Below the pieces are notes generated by a model that had not been told where the DNA came from, did no database searches, and was given only the letters and a program-made list of their open reading frames with translations. A DNA stretch of 64,000 nt from Frankia sp. R82. Lineage in GTDB: Bacteria > Actinomycetota > Actinomycetes > Frankiales > Frankiaceae. The stretch spans positions 18,138 to 82,137 of the forward strand of contig NZ_JAMQQG010000045.1 of NCBI RefSeq assembly GCF_023716925.1, given 5' to 3'. Positions 1-8,039 of the stretch are shown here, in pieces; within the stretch, counting starts at the first letter, position 1, and the number at the start of each line of letters is the position of its first letter. Made by a program: the position numbers and the translations under genes.

Positions 1-248
1 GCGAACATCAACGCGACCAGCACCTGGCCGACGAAAACGGCGGGCCAGGTCCAGAAAAAGCCCGGCCCGCCGAAGCTGAAACCGAACGCGAACAGCTGGA
101 AGACGGTTGTCAGGATCGAGACGAAGGAGAAGCCGGCGGCAAAGGACTCGTACGTCCCGATGTTGCGTTCGAGTTCCTGCCGGTACCCGAGCTGGCCGAG
201 ATCGGCCGCCTCGACCGGGTCGGAGACTGTGCTGGTCGTGTCCGTCAT
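1..248 (-). CDS. APC-family amino acid permease, N-terminal part
   Basis: The gene runs off the window start; only about 82 N-terminal residues are visible. After a hydrophilic N-terminus, the segment around QELERNIGTYESFAAGFSFVS leads into the first hydrophobic helices (FFWTWPAVFVGQVLVALMF). This matches the N-terminus of APC-superfamily permeases of the GABA/amino-acid type, which import amino acids or amines with cations. The ATG at 248 begins MTDTTSTVSDPV. The substrate cannot be told. The gene is divergent from the interrupted methyltransferase at 755. Confidence 0.7.
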   Translation of the reverse strand, partial: MTDTTSTVSDPVEAADLGQLGYRQELERNIGTYESFAAGFSFVSILTTVFQLFAFGFSFGGPGFFWTWPAVFVGQVLVALMF

Positions 249-754
249 GGCGGTCCGAATCCTCGGATGAGGCCGGCGGCCAGAAGGCCACCGACGATAA
301 CGGTGGGTCTCCCGGGCTTTTCTCCCGCCGTGGAGCAGTGCCGCTCCTTCCTGCCGGCAGGGCGTGCACGTCAGGGCACGCACAGCAGGACGGGCGGCAT
401 TGCTTGCACCTCTTGGACCAGGCCCGGTCTCGACCGAGACCAGCGGAACCCTAGGCACGCCCCCCAAGCACCTTGAGGGTCAAGGAAGAGGGAACCGTGC
501 GCAGATGTCAACGGCTTGTCGGTGGTGTGGCAATCGCATTGCCGCTGGTAAGGATTCTCCGCCTGGGTTCGGTGATCGACGCACGCCGATGCCCGGCGGT
601 TCCCGACCATCGGCGCGGCGATGCATAACCGCGATATCGGATCACGCAGAGTGGCAAACCCGGTACGTTTATGTCGCGGAGCGTCCTGGCCGTGCGGTGG
701 CGGCCCCGGTCCCGCCTCCGGGCCAGGCTGCGCCGGGAAGGAGCTGATCGACCC
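249..754. promoter_or_regulatory. Divergent intergenic region with two short inverted repeats
   Basis: No convincing gene is present between the divergent permease and methyltransferase starts. Two perfect inverted repeats are seen: GGTCTCG-AC-CGAGACC at 426-441 and CCTTGA-GGG-TCAAGG at 471-485. Either could be an operator or a small hairpin. The purine-rich GGAAGGAG at about 736-743 is the ribosome binding site for the ATG at 755. Confidence 0.4.
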
Positions 755-1186
755 ATGACGGCGAACGACGGCGGCGTCTGGAGCTTTCGGAGCGCAGTCG
801 AGGGGTCCGGGGACGCCGTCGAGCTCCGGACCGATCGGCCACACTCCGCCCGGATATATGACTGGCTCCTCGGCGGCAAGGACAACTTCGCGGCCGACCG
901 CGCCGCCGGTGAGCAGATCGTGCGTGCCCTGCCGAGCGTGCGGCTGCTGGCCCGCGAGAACCGGGCGTTCATGGGCCGGGTGGTACGTCAGCTGGCTGCG
1001 GGCGAGGGCATCCGGCAGTTCCTCGACATCGGAACAGGCATCCCGACCAGCCCGAACCTGCACGAGATCGCGCAGGGGATCGCCCCGGACGCGAGGGTGA
1101 TCTACACCGACAACGACCCGTCGGTCCCATGGATGCACACACCAGCAAGGCTCTACGGCCGTCGGAGTTTCAGCGCCGCGCGCTGA
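755..1186 (+). pseudogene. SAM-dependent methyltransferase (DUF574), 5' fragment split by the integrated element
   Basis: The reading frame encodes the N-terminal half of a DUF574/Methyltransf_19 (PF04672) methyltransferase: RPHSARIYDWLLGGKDNFAADR, then LARENRAFMGR, then the SAM-binding stretch FLDIGTGIPTSPNLHE, then DARVIYTDNDP. Homology stops abruptly after Pro122 (codon 1118-1120). The remaining 22 codons to the stop at 1186 are element sequence. The missing C-terminal half is at 33820-34293 in the matching frame. The residual protein has the nucleotide-binding part but lacks the rest of the fold, so it is probably inactive. The start at 755 has a good GGAAGGAG site. Confidence 0.88.
1105..1136. 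other. attL (left junction of the element)
   Basis: Host half: CACCGACAACGACCCG, encoding TDNDP of the methyltransferase. Element half: TCGGTCCCATGG. The switch is placed at or inside CCG 1118-1120, the only bases shared with attR, because protein homology stops exactly there and resumes at 33820. Confidence 0.75.
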
Positions 1187-1710
1187 TCCTGGTTCGCGCG
1201 GGCTCGGTCTTTTACCGGGCGGACCGCTTCGGTCACGGCTACTTCTGGGCGCGCGGCGCGTCGGAGTACAAGCTCAATGCTCGAACCATGGGGAGTCTAA
1301 TCCGGCACGGCCTGATCGTCGAGGGCCCTGCTGGGTTCCGTGATCTGCGCGGGGGGCTGGTGCGTATCCGGCCGTACCGGCTGACCGACGTGGGCCGTCG
1401 TGCTCTTGGCGTTGTTGGGGCCATGCCTGCCGTCGAGGAGGCTCCGCGGGACGGCTCCCCGGCGACGGTTGATGTTGCGGACGTTCGGGTGGGTATGGCC
1501 ACGTTGTTGGGCTGGGTTGACTACGTCGACCGGAACGAGGGCGGTGGGGCCATCGTCTACTTCCGTCCGTTCGATCTTTCGGTGACGGTTTGCCGTGGGT
1601 GCCCCGCTGGTACGCGGTTGGCCCTCGTTCCCTGCCCCCACCTTCCTAGCGTCTCGGATCGCTCTGTGTGCGCGAAGTGCGGTCACGGGCTGGGGAGTGG
1701 GGCCGCGTGA
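1129..1710 (+). CDS. Unknown 193-aa protein preceding the integrase, with C-terminal Cys cluster
   Basis: I do not recognise this protein. The N-terminal 95 residues contain arginine-rich segments and LTDVGRRAL, which could be a winged-helix-like fold. The C-terminus carries CRGCP, then a CPH, then CAKCGHG, which looks like a small metal-binding ribbon. It ends with GTGA shared with the recombinase GTG at 1707, so the two are probably translationally coupled. A recombination directionality factor or a regulator of the integrase is possible but unproven. The ATG at 1129 is only nine bases inside the element and has no clear ribosome binding site, so a later start is possible. Confidence 0.6.
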   Translation: MDAHTSKALRPSEFQRRALILVRAGSVFYRADRFGHGYFWARGASEYKLNARTMGSLIRHGLIVEGPAGFRDLRGGLVRIRPYRLTDVGRRALGVVGAMPAVEEAPRDGSPATVDVADVRVGMATLLGWVDYVDRNEGGGAIVYFRPFDLSVTVCRGCPAGTRLALVPCPHLPSVSDRSVCAKCGHGLGSGAA

Positions 1711-3272
1711 GAGCGGGTATCACCCTTTGGTCGGATGCTTCGGGCACATGCGATTCTGGGGTGGTTCGCACGCTGCGCACGATCGGGTACCGCCGGATCT
1801 CTGATGACCGTGAAGGGCTGGAAGCTGGAGTCACCCGCCAGGATGAGGACATCCGGGCGCATGCCGACCGGCGTGGCGACGTCGAGCTGATCGGCGTGCT
1901 GACCGACAACGATCTGTCGGCGACGAAAGACTACCGGCCGGAGTTCGAGCGCATTCTGGCGATGGCTGCCGCTGGTGAGATCGACGCGGTGATCTGTTGG
2001 ACGTCGAACCGGTTCTTTCGGTCGGCGAAGGACCGGGTCCGTGTCCTTGACCTCTTCGAGGCCAAGGGAATTCTGATCATCCCGGTGCGGGGTTCGGAGG
2101 CGGACCCGACCACGGCGGATGGCTATCTCATGGTCGATCTGATGGGGGCGATCGACCGGGCTGAGGCCAAGCGCACGGCGGAACGGGTGTCTCGCGCGGC
2201 CCGGCAGCGGGCCGAGCAGGGCCGCCACCATGGCGGGCGTCGGGCGTTCGGCTATGGGCCGGTCGTGGCCACCGACCATATGGGCAGGCCGGTGCGGGAC
2301 TTCCACGCCGTCGTTCCGGAAGAGACCGCGACGATTCGCCGTATCGCCGCGGACGTCCTCGCGGGCGTGCCGTTGGGGAGCATCGCGCGCACGCTCAACG
2401 CGGACGGGGTCCCGACGGTGACGAAGGCGCACCGGGCGGCCTGCGCGAACAACGTCAAGGGCCGTCGGACATGGGTGGACTGCCCGTGTCCGTACCGGGC
2501 GTGGGATGCCACCACGCTGAAGGAGTTGATGGTCAATCCACGGCTGATCGGGATGCGCGGCTACCAGAGCCGCAGCTCGCGGCGCAGCACGGGAACGATC
2601 GCGGTCATGGGTGAGGCGCAGTGGCCGGCGATTCTGGACGTGGACACGTGGGAGCAGGTCCGGGCGATCCTGACCGACGCGGCGCGGCGGACCAACACCG
2701 ATGCGGAGAAGGTACGGCGTGTGCTGGCCGGGTTCGTCTACTGCGCGTCGTGCGGGCACAAGCTGACCGGGAACGGCGCGCACGGCACGCGGTTGTACTG
2801 CCAGCGGCGCCACGGCCGCTGTGCGGGCAAGGTTCGGATCGGGGAGAGCTTCCTGCTCCATCTGGTGAGCCGGGCCGTGCGGGTGCGCCTGGACGCGCTG
2901 GTTCTCCAACCCGCCGCGACGGCGGACCCGGTGGCGGCGGAGCTGGCGACGTTGGAGGCCCGTAAGAGCGCGCTGGCGGACCGGTGGGCGTCGGGGAAGA
3001 TGAACGATGACGCCTACGACGATGCCCACAAGGCCATCGTCCGCCAGATCCGTGAGACCCAGACCCGGATGCACACCAGCGCGCGCCGTCGCGCCACGCT
3101 GCCGGTCGAAGGGGCTGTGGGCTGGGACGCGCTGGGCGACGACATCGCGGCGAAGCGGGTGATCCTCACCCAACTGATCGACGGTGTGATCGTCGGCGGT
3201 GACGGAACCGTCGAGGGTGATGATGTTCAGCGTGTGCGGATCGTGTGGCGCGACCTGAACGACCCCCGGTAG
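1707..3272 (+). CDS. Large serine recombinase / site-specific integrase
   Basis: The protein (521 aa from GTG 1707; GTG 1761 is an alternative) begins with a resolvase catalytic domain containing TIGYRRISDD, where the Ser (about residue 32) is the expected nucleophile, and later NRFFRSAKDR and EAKRTAERVSRAARQRAEQG. It continues with a recombinase domain (GSIARTLNADGVPTVT...W), a zinc ribbon (CASCGHKLTGNG...YCQRRHGRCAGK) and a C-terminal coiled-coil-prone segment. This is the usual order of large serine integrases. It lies immediately inside attL and is the likely enzyme for integration and excision of the element. GGGGAGTGGGG precedes the GTG and the start overlaps the upstream stop codon. 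A strong hairpin follows. Confidence 0.93.
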   Translation: MRAGITLWSDASGTCDSGVVRTLRTIGYRRISDDREGLEAGVTRQDEDIRAHADRRGDVELIGVLTDNDLSATKDYRPEFERILAMAAAGEIDAVICWTSNRFFRSAKDRVRVLDLFEAKGILIIPVRGSEADPTTADGYLMVDLMGAIDRAEAKRTAERVSRAARQRAEQGRHHGGRRAFGYGPVVATDHMGRPVRDFHAVVPEETATIRRIAADVLAGVPLGSIARTLNADGVPTVTKAHRAACANNVKGRRTWVDCPCPYRAWDATTLKELMVNPRLIGMRGYQSRSSRRSTGTIAVMGEAQWPAILDVDTWEQVRAILTDAARRTNTDAEKVRRVLAGFVYCASCGHKLTGNGAHGTRLYCQRRHGRCAGKVRIGESFLLHLVSRAVRVRLDALVLQPAATADPVAAELATLEARKSALADRWASGKMNDDAYDDAHKAIVRQIRETQTRMHTSARRRATLPVEGAVGWDALGDDIAAKRVILTQLIDGVIVGGDGTVEGDDVQRVRIVWRDLNDPR

Positions 3273-3290
3273 CCCACGCCGCCGCAGACA

Positions 3291-3316
3291 GGCCCCCGGC
3301 GACGTCGCCGGGGGCC
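3291..3316 (+). terminator. Terminator-like hairpin after the integrase
   Basis: A perfect 26-nt palindrome, arms GGCCCCCGGCGAC and GTCGCCGGGGGCC, lies 19 bp after the integrase stop. There is no long T tract, as is common in actinobacteria. Confidence 0.7.
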
Positions 3317-3888
3317 TTCGTCGTGTCTGCCCGTTATGGCCGTTGAGAACCACGCTGGCGCGTGGAACCGCCTTTCCTGGCGGGGGTGTCCTGCCGGGGT
3401 GCGTGGCGCTGGCGAAGAGCCGTCAAGGAGAAGGAGTGCCACCGTCACGGGGGGCGCCGTTGCCCGCGCCGTGACGGTGGCACGCACGTGGACGGCCAGC
3501 GGCCTGGGAGGCGCGCGGCACCGTGCCGGCAAGCACGCCCCCGGTGAAGCAGGATGCGACGTCACAGCGGAAACATGCAAAGCCGCCGGTTCGGCGTGTC
3601 GGTCGCACCAGGGGCCTGACCTGCGACTCTGTGACATCCACGGCCGGTGCCAGCGATCACTGGCCCATATGGGCCAGTCCCTCGGGACTACACCCGTTGG
3701 GCATCCGCTCTGCACAGCGATCTTCGCCGGGCGCCGTGTCTGCGGGTCAGCAACCCGAAACCACGCACAGGGAACCGGCAGCACCGGCGGGGCCAGCGGG
3801 ACCGCCGGTAGCGAGGACCGGACGGGCCCGTGCCACGGCGGGGCCATCACGTCCACGGGGCTGGTCGTGGTGTGCTGCGGACATGGGT
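3317..3888. repeat. Gene-free stretch with a long inverted repeat and a 16-bp palindrome
   Basis: No gene is supported here. A perfect 15-bp inverted repeat (GTGCCACCGTCACGG at 3436-3450, its complement at 3469-3483, 18-nt spacer) and a perfect palindrome TGGCCCATATGGGCCA (3661-3676) are present. They could be protein-binding or transfer-related sites; position alone does not decide. Confidence 0.45.
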
Positions 3889-3923
3889 GGAGCCTCCGAG
3901 CATGTGCGGCGCTCGGAGGCTCC
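3889..3923 (-). terminator. Hairpin downstream of the 263-aa gene
   Basis: GGAGCCTCCGAG (3889-3900) pairs perfectly with CTCGGAGGCTCC (3912-3923) across an 11-nt loop, just past the stop of the minus-strand gene ending at 3940. It is probably its terminator. Confidence 0.65.
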
Positions 3924-3939
3924 GGGGTGGGGCGGCGTG

Positions 3940-4731
3940 TCAGTCGTGGGTGCTGCGTCGGTGCCGGTCGTGGACGGTGAGAGCGTCGCGGATGCTGTCG
4001 CAGCGGGCGGTGAGTTCGCGTGCTTCCGCGAGCGCAGCGTCACGGACCTTGATCACAGAGCGGCGTGATCCGTACTTTCCGCCGTACATCTGCTGGGCGA
4101 CGATGGCGAACACACCGGTACGTCCCAGATCCTCGGCACCACCGGCAACCGCGATGACCCGTTGCAACACCGGGAAGTCACCTCCGTCCCCCCATGCCAC
4201 CGCGAACACCACGTGGCTGACTCCGGACAGGAAGGTCACTGCGGCCAGATGCTCCACCTGTGCGTCCAGCTCTTCGGGGCTGGTGTCACGGCGGGGCGGA
4301 CGGTAGCCGTTGCGCTGGGCGGCGTCCGTGACTGCCCAGCTGCGGATCGTGGCACGGTCTACAAGGAACATGTCCGCGTTGTGGGGCTGGTACTGCCAGC
4401 GGTCGGCTTGCCGGGTGGTGACGTCGACGGAGGCCACGACACAACCACGGATGATCATCCCGAGTCTGCGGGCGTAGATCAGGATCGCGTCGTGGGCGAT
4501 GTCGTCGGACACGTCGTCGGTGCCGTAGGGGGCGTGGCCGTCACGGACGACGGTGGCGCTGCGGTCGGCCCGCTTGTGGGACCGGGAGCTGTCGACCTTC
4601 CAGCAGTACCGATGTGCGTGGTTGACGATCGCGGCCCAGTCGGCTTCGGTGACGCGCGCCATGTCCTCGCGGGTGGCGGCCTCGGCGGGAACGGCCGACG
4701 GAATGTCACGGGAAAAGAACGCATGCGACAT
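3940..4731 (-). CDS. Unknown 263-aa protein, possibly sigma-factor-like
   Basis: Not recognised with confidence. The N-terminal region has an acidic helical segment DDVSDDIAHDAILIYARRLG after a helix ending in HRYCWKV, loosely resembling sigma-70 region 2. Later come a tryptophan-containing RSWAVTDAAQRNGYRPPRRDTS and a C-terminal basic/helical segment KYGSRRSVIKVRDAALAEA that could contact DNA. This is only a resemblance. The start at 4731 (MSHAFF) is preferred because GGAGA lies about six bases upstream. The gene stands alone on the minus strand between two intergenic regions and ends at a good hairpin. Confidence 0.6.
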   Translation of the reverse strand: MSHAFFSRDIPSAVPAEAATREDMARVTEADWAAIVNHAHRYCWKVDSSRSHKRADRSATVVRDGHAPYGTDDVSDDIAHDAILIYARRLGMIIRGCVVASVDVTTRQADRWQYQPHNADMFLVDRATIRSWAVTDAAQRNGYRPPRRDTSPEELDAQVEHLAAVTFLSGVSHVVFAVAWGDGGDFPVLQRVIAVAGGAEDLGRTGVFAIVAQQMYGGKYGSRRSVIKVRDAALAEARELTARCDSIRDALTVHDRHRRSTHD

Positions 4732-4743
4732 GAAAGTCTCCAC

Positions 4744-5632
4744 ACGGAAAGAGGGGGGATTTGGCGTCGCGCTCCGGGCGCAACTGCCGATAACTAATAA
4801 TCCCCCGGCCGGGCGGCGAAATCAATACCTTCGGCCGACTTTCTTCGGCATTTCTTGGATTTCTTTTCCGCAGGTCGGGGCGCCTTTCGTTTAACCGTCC
4901 CGCGAGGATTGAAAGGAGGCGCCAAGTCCACAAGAGAGAGAGGGGGGCAAAAGGGAGGAAGGAAGGGAAAATTGAAAGACGAAGGGCATTGGCCTGAAAA
5001 TGCAAGAATGCATTGCTCGGAAATGCATTGCAGATGGGATGGGGTCCGCCTGGAGATCCCTTAGGATCGCCGGACAGAGCGTCCGCCACCAGAGGCCATC
5101 CGACTATCATCCAGGCTCAGGGGAGCCAAGTCGGGCGGTGCTTGGGTCGTGGCGTGTAGGTGCTGACCTGCGCGAACGCGCTTCTGGGGGGTAGCAGCTC
5201 AAATACGCGACCGCTTTGGCTACCGGTGTTGCTAGTGGACGGGAGGGGGGTATGTCTGTCGGAGTCGGTTCCAGAGGAGCAGCGACCGCTGGAAACGGGC
5301 ACTGCATGAGCAGCGGTGGTCCGGTCTCCTTGAGGAGGGCCGCTGACTAGGGCTAACGCATCACCGTCAAGATCGCTGGCACCGTCGCTGTGCGTACTCC
5401 GCCGGCCGCTGGGCTGCATGGAGGCTGTCGCGGAGCGCCCACCCGTTCTGAAGCATCTCGCTGGGGCTGCTCATTGTTAGCTGCTAACTACAGCCGCGGG
5501 AGTAATGGCGTTGGGATTGCCGGTTTGCTGACCCGATCCGGAACCGGCGTGACTGCCCCCGCCTCGTCGTAAGGCAGTCTCAACGCGTGTTGGCCGCCGC
5601 GGACGCAGCCGTCCGCTACCGTCTGCGCGAAG
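4744..5632. promoter_or_regulatory. Large intergenic region with AT-richer segment and AATGCATTGC repeats
   Basis: About 890 bp without a supported gene. The 4780-5035 part is clearly less GC-rich than its surroundings and has purine runs. AATGCATTGC occurs twice (5007-5016 and 5022-5031), 15 bp apart; the inner AATGCATT is palindromic. This suits an operator pair or origin-like site upstream of the 3940-4731 gene. A 32-codon frame at 5252-5350 behind GGGAGGGGGG could be a peptide but shows no recognisable features. Confidence 0.35.
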
Positions 5633-6328
5633 TCAATTCGACTCCGACGCGATCCAGGCGAGTACCAGCCGTCGTATGAGGGCTTGGCCTTCGAGGAGAC
5701 CCATCACCGAGGACTTGTTCGGGGTGCCGTCCATCCTGGCGTGCCGTGCGGCTTGTCCGCTGATCCCGGGATGGTTCGCGGCCAGACCGAAGGCCCGCGC
5801 CTCGGCGTTCGTCATCCAGCCGAGTGCCACCGGGTCGCGGCCGTCCTTCACGATCTCCCACACCTTGTAGAGCTCGACCCACCCAAGGAGCTTGGTCCGG
5901 CCGAGGATCGCCAGTGCCTCGGCGATGGCCGGATTGCGAGCTGCGGCAGCCGCCTGCGGCGGCCCTGGAGGCGCTGGCGGCTCGGACCCAACCACGTCGC
6001 CGCCCATGACGACGATCCCGGCGCGGGTGGTCAGCCTGATCGTTTCAGCTGAGACCACGACATGACGTCGGCCGCCCTCGTCATACGTCCCGGTAAGTTC
6101 GATCGCCTCGAACTCCATGTCGTTCAACCAGCCAATGCCGTTGACCGAGGCGAGGACCTCTGCGGCTGCCTCGTGGAACTGTGAGCCCTCGCGCCGACGG
6201 TCTACCGCTGCTGCGGTGAGGTAGTAGCCCCTCTCGTCGCGGGCGACCTGGGTGTCGCCCGCGGGCAGGACCCGCATGAGGAGGGCAAGGTCTGCCTCGC
6301 GACCCAGCAGACGTACTTTCAAGGTCAT
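5633..6328 (-). CDS. Unknown 231-aa protein
   Basis: Not recognised. Residues 1-105 read as a beta-rich domain (MTLKVRLLGREADLALLMRV, then GYYLTAAAVDRRREG, then RRHVVVSAETIRLTTRAG). A Pro/Ala linker (about 112-130) follows. The helical C-terminal half contains AEALAILGRTKLLGWVELYKVWEIV and GWMTNAEARAFGLAANHPGISG..ARHA; the latter block looks like a compact helical module and may sense or bind a ligand or nucleic acid. No membrane segment or signal peptide is seen. It is divergent from the GIY-YIG gene with about 100 bp between starts, so the two may share control. Confidence 0.65.
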   Translation of the reverse strand: MTLKVRLLGREADLALLMRVLPAGDTQVARDERGYYLTAAAVDRRREGSQFHEAAAEVLASVNGIGWLNDMEFEAIELTGTYDEGGRRHVVVSAETIRLTTRAGIVVMGGDVVGSEPPAPPGPPQAAAAARNPAIAEALAILGRTKLLGWVELYKVWEIVKDGRDPVALGWMTNAEARAFGLAANHPGISGQAARHARMDGTPNKSSVMGLLEGQALIRRLVLAWIASESN

Positions 6329-6431
6329 CCCCTCAGCCTACGGTCCTTGTGGAGCTGGTCCGCCAGGCACCGGCGACGGCGACGGCCGCTGAGATGCGAG
6401 GCCTGTCGGAGTGGCGTACTAACGTCGCACG

Positions 6432-7025
6432 ATGACCGACGGAGTGGATTCGTCCCCTACGCGCCTGGATGCGACAGTGAGCGTGCCGCAGTCGTCCGGG
6501 GACCTGATCGACGACCTTCGCGACGCTCACACACGCATCAAGATCGCGGTTCTCGGAGCCGCCGCCCGTGGACGAGTGTCCGACCCCGACGCCGTGCTCG
6601 CCGCGATCACACCTGAGTTGGCGGCCGTCAAGGCGCTGGCGGCGGAGGCCGCGCTGCGCGTCGTCGTGGAGACAGAACGGCGGGAGCGTACCGAGCGGGC
6701 CCGCGCGCGCATGGTCCGACTGGACGAGTCACGGGTACGTAACGCTGTCGCGAACCTGGTCGTCACCGAAGTGGACAAGGAATTCGACCCGCGCGGCTGC
6801 TTCGTCTACCTGCTGTGGGGAGCCGACCCCGACAGGCCGCTTTACGTGGGAAAGTCAACAAAAATCCTGGCGAGGTTGGGGCAGCACATGGGCGACCGGC
6901 AAAAGCGACACCGTGTCCAGCGCGTCACGGTGATTCGGTGCCGGGATGGCCGCCAGATGAATCGCACGGAAGAAAAGCTGATCGCGGAGTACCAGCCGAC
7001 GCTCAACATCCTGGGCATCGAATAG
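6432..7025 (+). CDS. GIY-YIG nuclease-domain protein
   Basis: The 197-aa product has a helical, charged N-terminal half (about residues 25-110) and a C-terminal GIY-YIG domain: GCFVYLLWG...PLYVGKS then ILARLGQH, a run of basic residues, and EEKLIAEYQPTLN. The VYLL/YVG pair, the RLxxH segment and the late Glu correspond to the metal-dependent nuclease core of the family. Such domains cut DNA in homing, repair or restriction. The target is unknown; a role in element maintenance or host conflict is inferred from location only. Confidence 0.82.
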   Translation: MTDGVDSSPTRLDATVSVPQSSGDLIDDLRDAHTRIKIAVLGAAARGRVSDPDAVLAAITPELAAVKALAAEAALRVVVETERRERTERARARMVRLDESRVRNAVANLVVTEVDKEFDPRGCFVYLLWGADPDRPLYVGKSTKILARLGQHMGDRQKRHRVQRVTVIRCRDGRQMNRTEEKLIAEYQPTLNILGIE

Positions 7026-7079
7026 CGACGTTTATTGCTCCGCCAGGAAATGCGATGGGGTCCCGATCCGGTCCGGCCG

Positions 7080-7145
7080 TGTGCGACCGTCGCTGGTCCG
7101 GACCCGGACCCCGGACCGGACCCGGACTCAGACCGGGCCAGGACC
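7080..7145. repeat. Short GGACC-rich tandem/inverted repeat patch
   Basis: GGTCCGGACCCGGACCCCGGACCGGACCCGG-type units repeat between the GIY-YIG gene and the convergent gene ending at 7214. It can fold into several alternative hairpins and may serve as a bidirectional terminator. Confidence 0.4.
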
Positions 7146-7213
7146 GGCCCCACGGCTCAGAATCCGGATCTTGTCGGGGCGGACAGTGACGCTGGTTCGG
7201 CGCTCGCAGTGGG

Positions 7214-7729
7214 TTAGGGCAGGGCGGGCAGGTGCGAGGCGAGATCGGGGATGTTGGCGGTGAGCAGACGGTGCAGGGCGGCGCCGGGGGTGCGCTGGAG
7301 AGGCCGGATCGGGCTGGTGAAGTACTCGGGGTCGTCGAAGACCGGTTCGCCGCCTGGGCGGCGGGTGAACGGGACGCGGCCGTAGTCGATGCCGTCGGTG
7401 TCGTCGCAGCTCATCCAGGTGATCGCTTCCTGCTCGTCGGGTTGCACGGGTGCGGTGAACAGGGGCCGGGCCTGGATGATCTCGCCGTCGTCGTACCAGA
7501 CCTGGGGGACGGCGAGGACCCAGCGGCGGGTGGCGTTGCTCTGGGCTTGCGCGGCGGCGCGGATCTCGAACGCGAGCGCGGTCGCCCAGCTGATCAGATA
7601 GGGGGCGTCGGTGAGGATCAGGTTCCGGGTGCCGTGCAAGCCCAGGATCGCGGGGTGGTCGCCGGCGCGGACAGCGTGTTGCACACGGCTGGTGATGTCC
7701 TCGACCAGCGTCCAGGTGTCAGTGTTCAC
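7214..7729 (-). CDS. Unknown 171-aa protein upstream-paired with the replication-relaxation gene
   Basis: Not recognised. The sequence has an N-terminal helical part (DTWTLVEDITSRVQHAVRAGDHPAILGLHGTRN broken here into smaller motifs such as DAPYLISWATALAFEIRAAA), a central RRWVLAVPQVWYD, and a C-terminal TANIPDLASHLPALP. It looks soluble. The GTG start (MNTDTWTL) is chosen because AGAGAGG lies upstream; a longer frame starts at 7780. It lies downstream of, and in the same direction as, the replication-relaxation gene at 8040-9086, but a terminator-like hairpin separates them. Confidence 0.6.
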   Translation of the reverse strand: MNTDTWTLVEDITSRVQHAVRAGDHPAILGLHGTRNLILTDAPYLISWATALAFEIRAAAQAQSNATRRWVLAVPQVWYDDGEIIQARPLFTAPVQPDEQEAITWMSCDDTDGIDYGRVPFTRRPGGEPVFDDPEYFTSPIRPLQRTPGAALHRLLTANIPDLASHLPALP

Positions 7730-7787
7730 AGTCCAGGTCCTCTCTTCCGTCGGATGGGGTGGGGCCTGTGTCGGCCTCACATGGGAA

Positions 7788-7920
7788 ATACGGGCGGGGT
7801 GCGGCCCGACCGTCCGCGCGACGCGAACGCACCTACCGGCACCCGCCGCGGGCCGGCGACAGGTTGGTGGTAGGCCGGGTCCTTATCCCTCATACGGGGC
7901 GGGTGAGGCCCCGACCGTCC
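7788..7920. repeat. Imperfect 28-bp direct repeat upstream of the 171-aa gene
   Basis: Two near-identical blocks, 7788-7815 and 7892-7920, both begin ATACGGG, carry GCGG..TG.GGCCC and end GACCGTCC. They lie about 104 bp apart in the upstream region of the 7214-7729 gene and could be binding sites for a shared regulator. Confidence 0.5.
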
Positions 7921-7975
7921 AAGACGCGGGCCGAGAAGCCGAGGCGCTGGCCATGTGACCCGAGCCCGGAAACGG

Positions 7976-8021
7976 CGACGGTCCCGCCGCGCGCCCGGGG
8001 AGGCGTGGGGCGGGACCGTCG
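7976..8021 (-). terminator. Hairpin downstream of the replication-relaxation gene
   Basis: CGACGGTCCCGCC (7976-7988) pairs perfectly with GGCGGGACCGTCG (8009-8021) across 20 nt, just beyond the minus-strand stop at 8040. Confidence 0.65.
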
Positions 8022-8039
8022 TAGCAGCGGGTTGGGGGG

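Noticed and set aside
371..1138. Long minus-strand frame (255 codons) across the methyltransferase 5' fragment
   Set aside because: It is antisense to a clearly recognisable DUF574 sequence and has composition typical of out-of-phase GC-rich DNA.
1683..3353. Minus-strand frame of 556 codons opposite the integrase
   Set aside because: Shadow of the serine recombinase; Arg/Pro/His-rich with no domain.
5252..5350. 32-codon peptide frame behind a strong GGGAGGGGGG
   Set aside because: Could be translated, but shows no leader/core features or family; noted only under the intergenic region.
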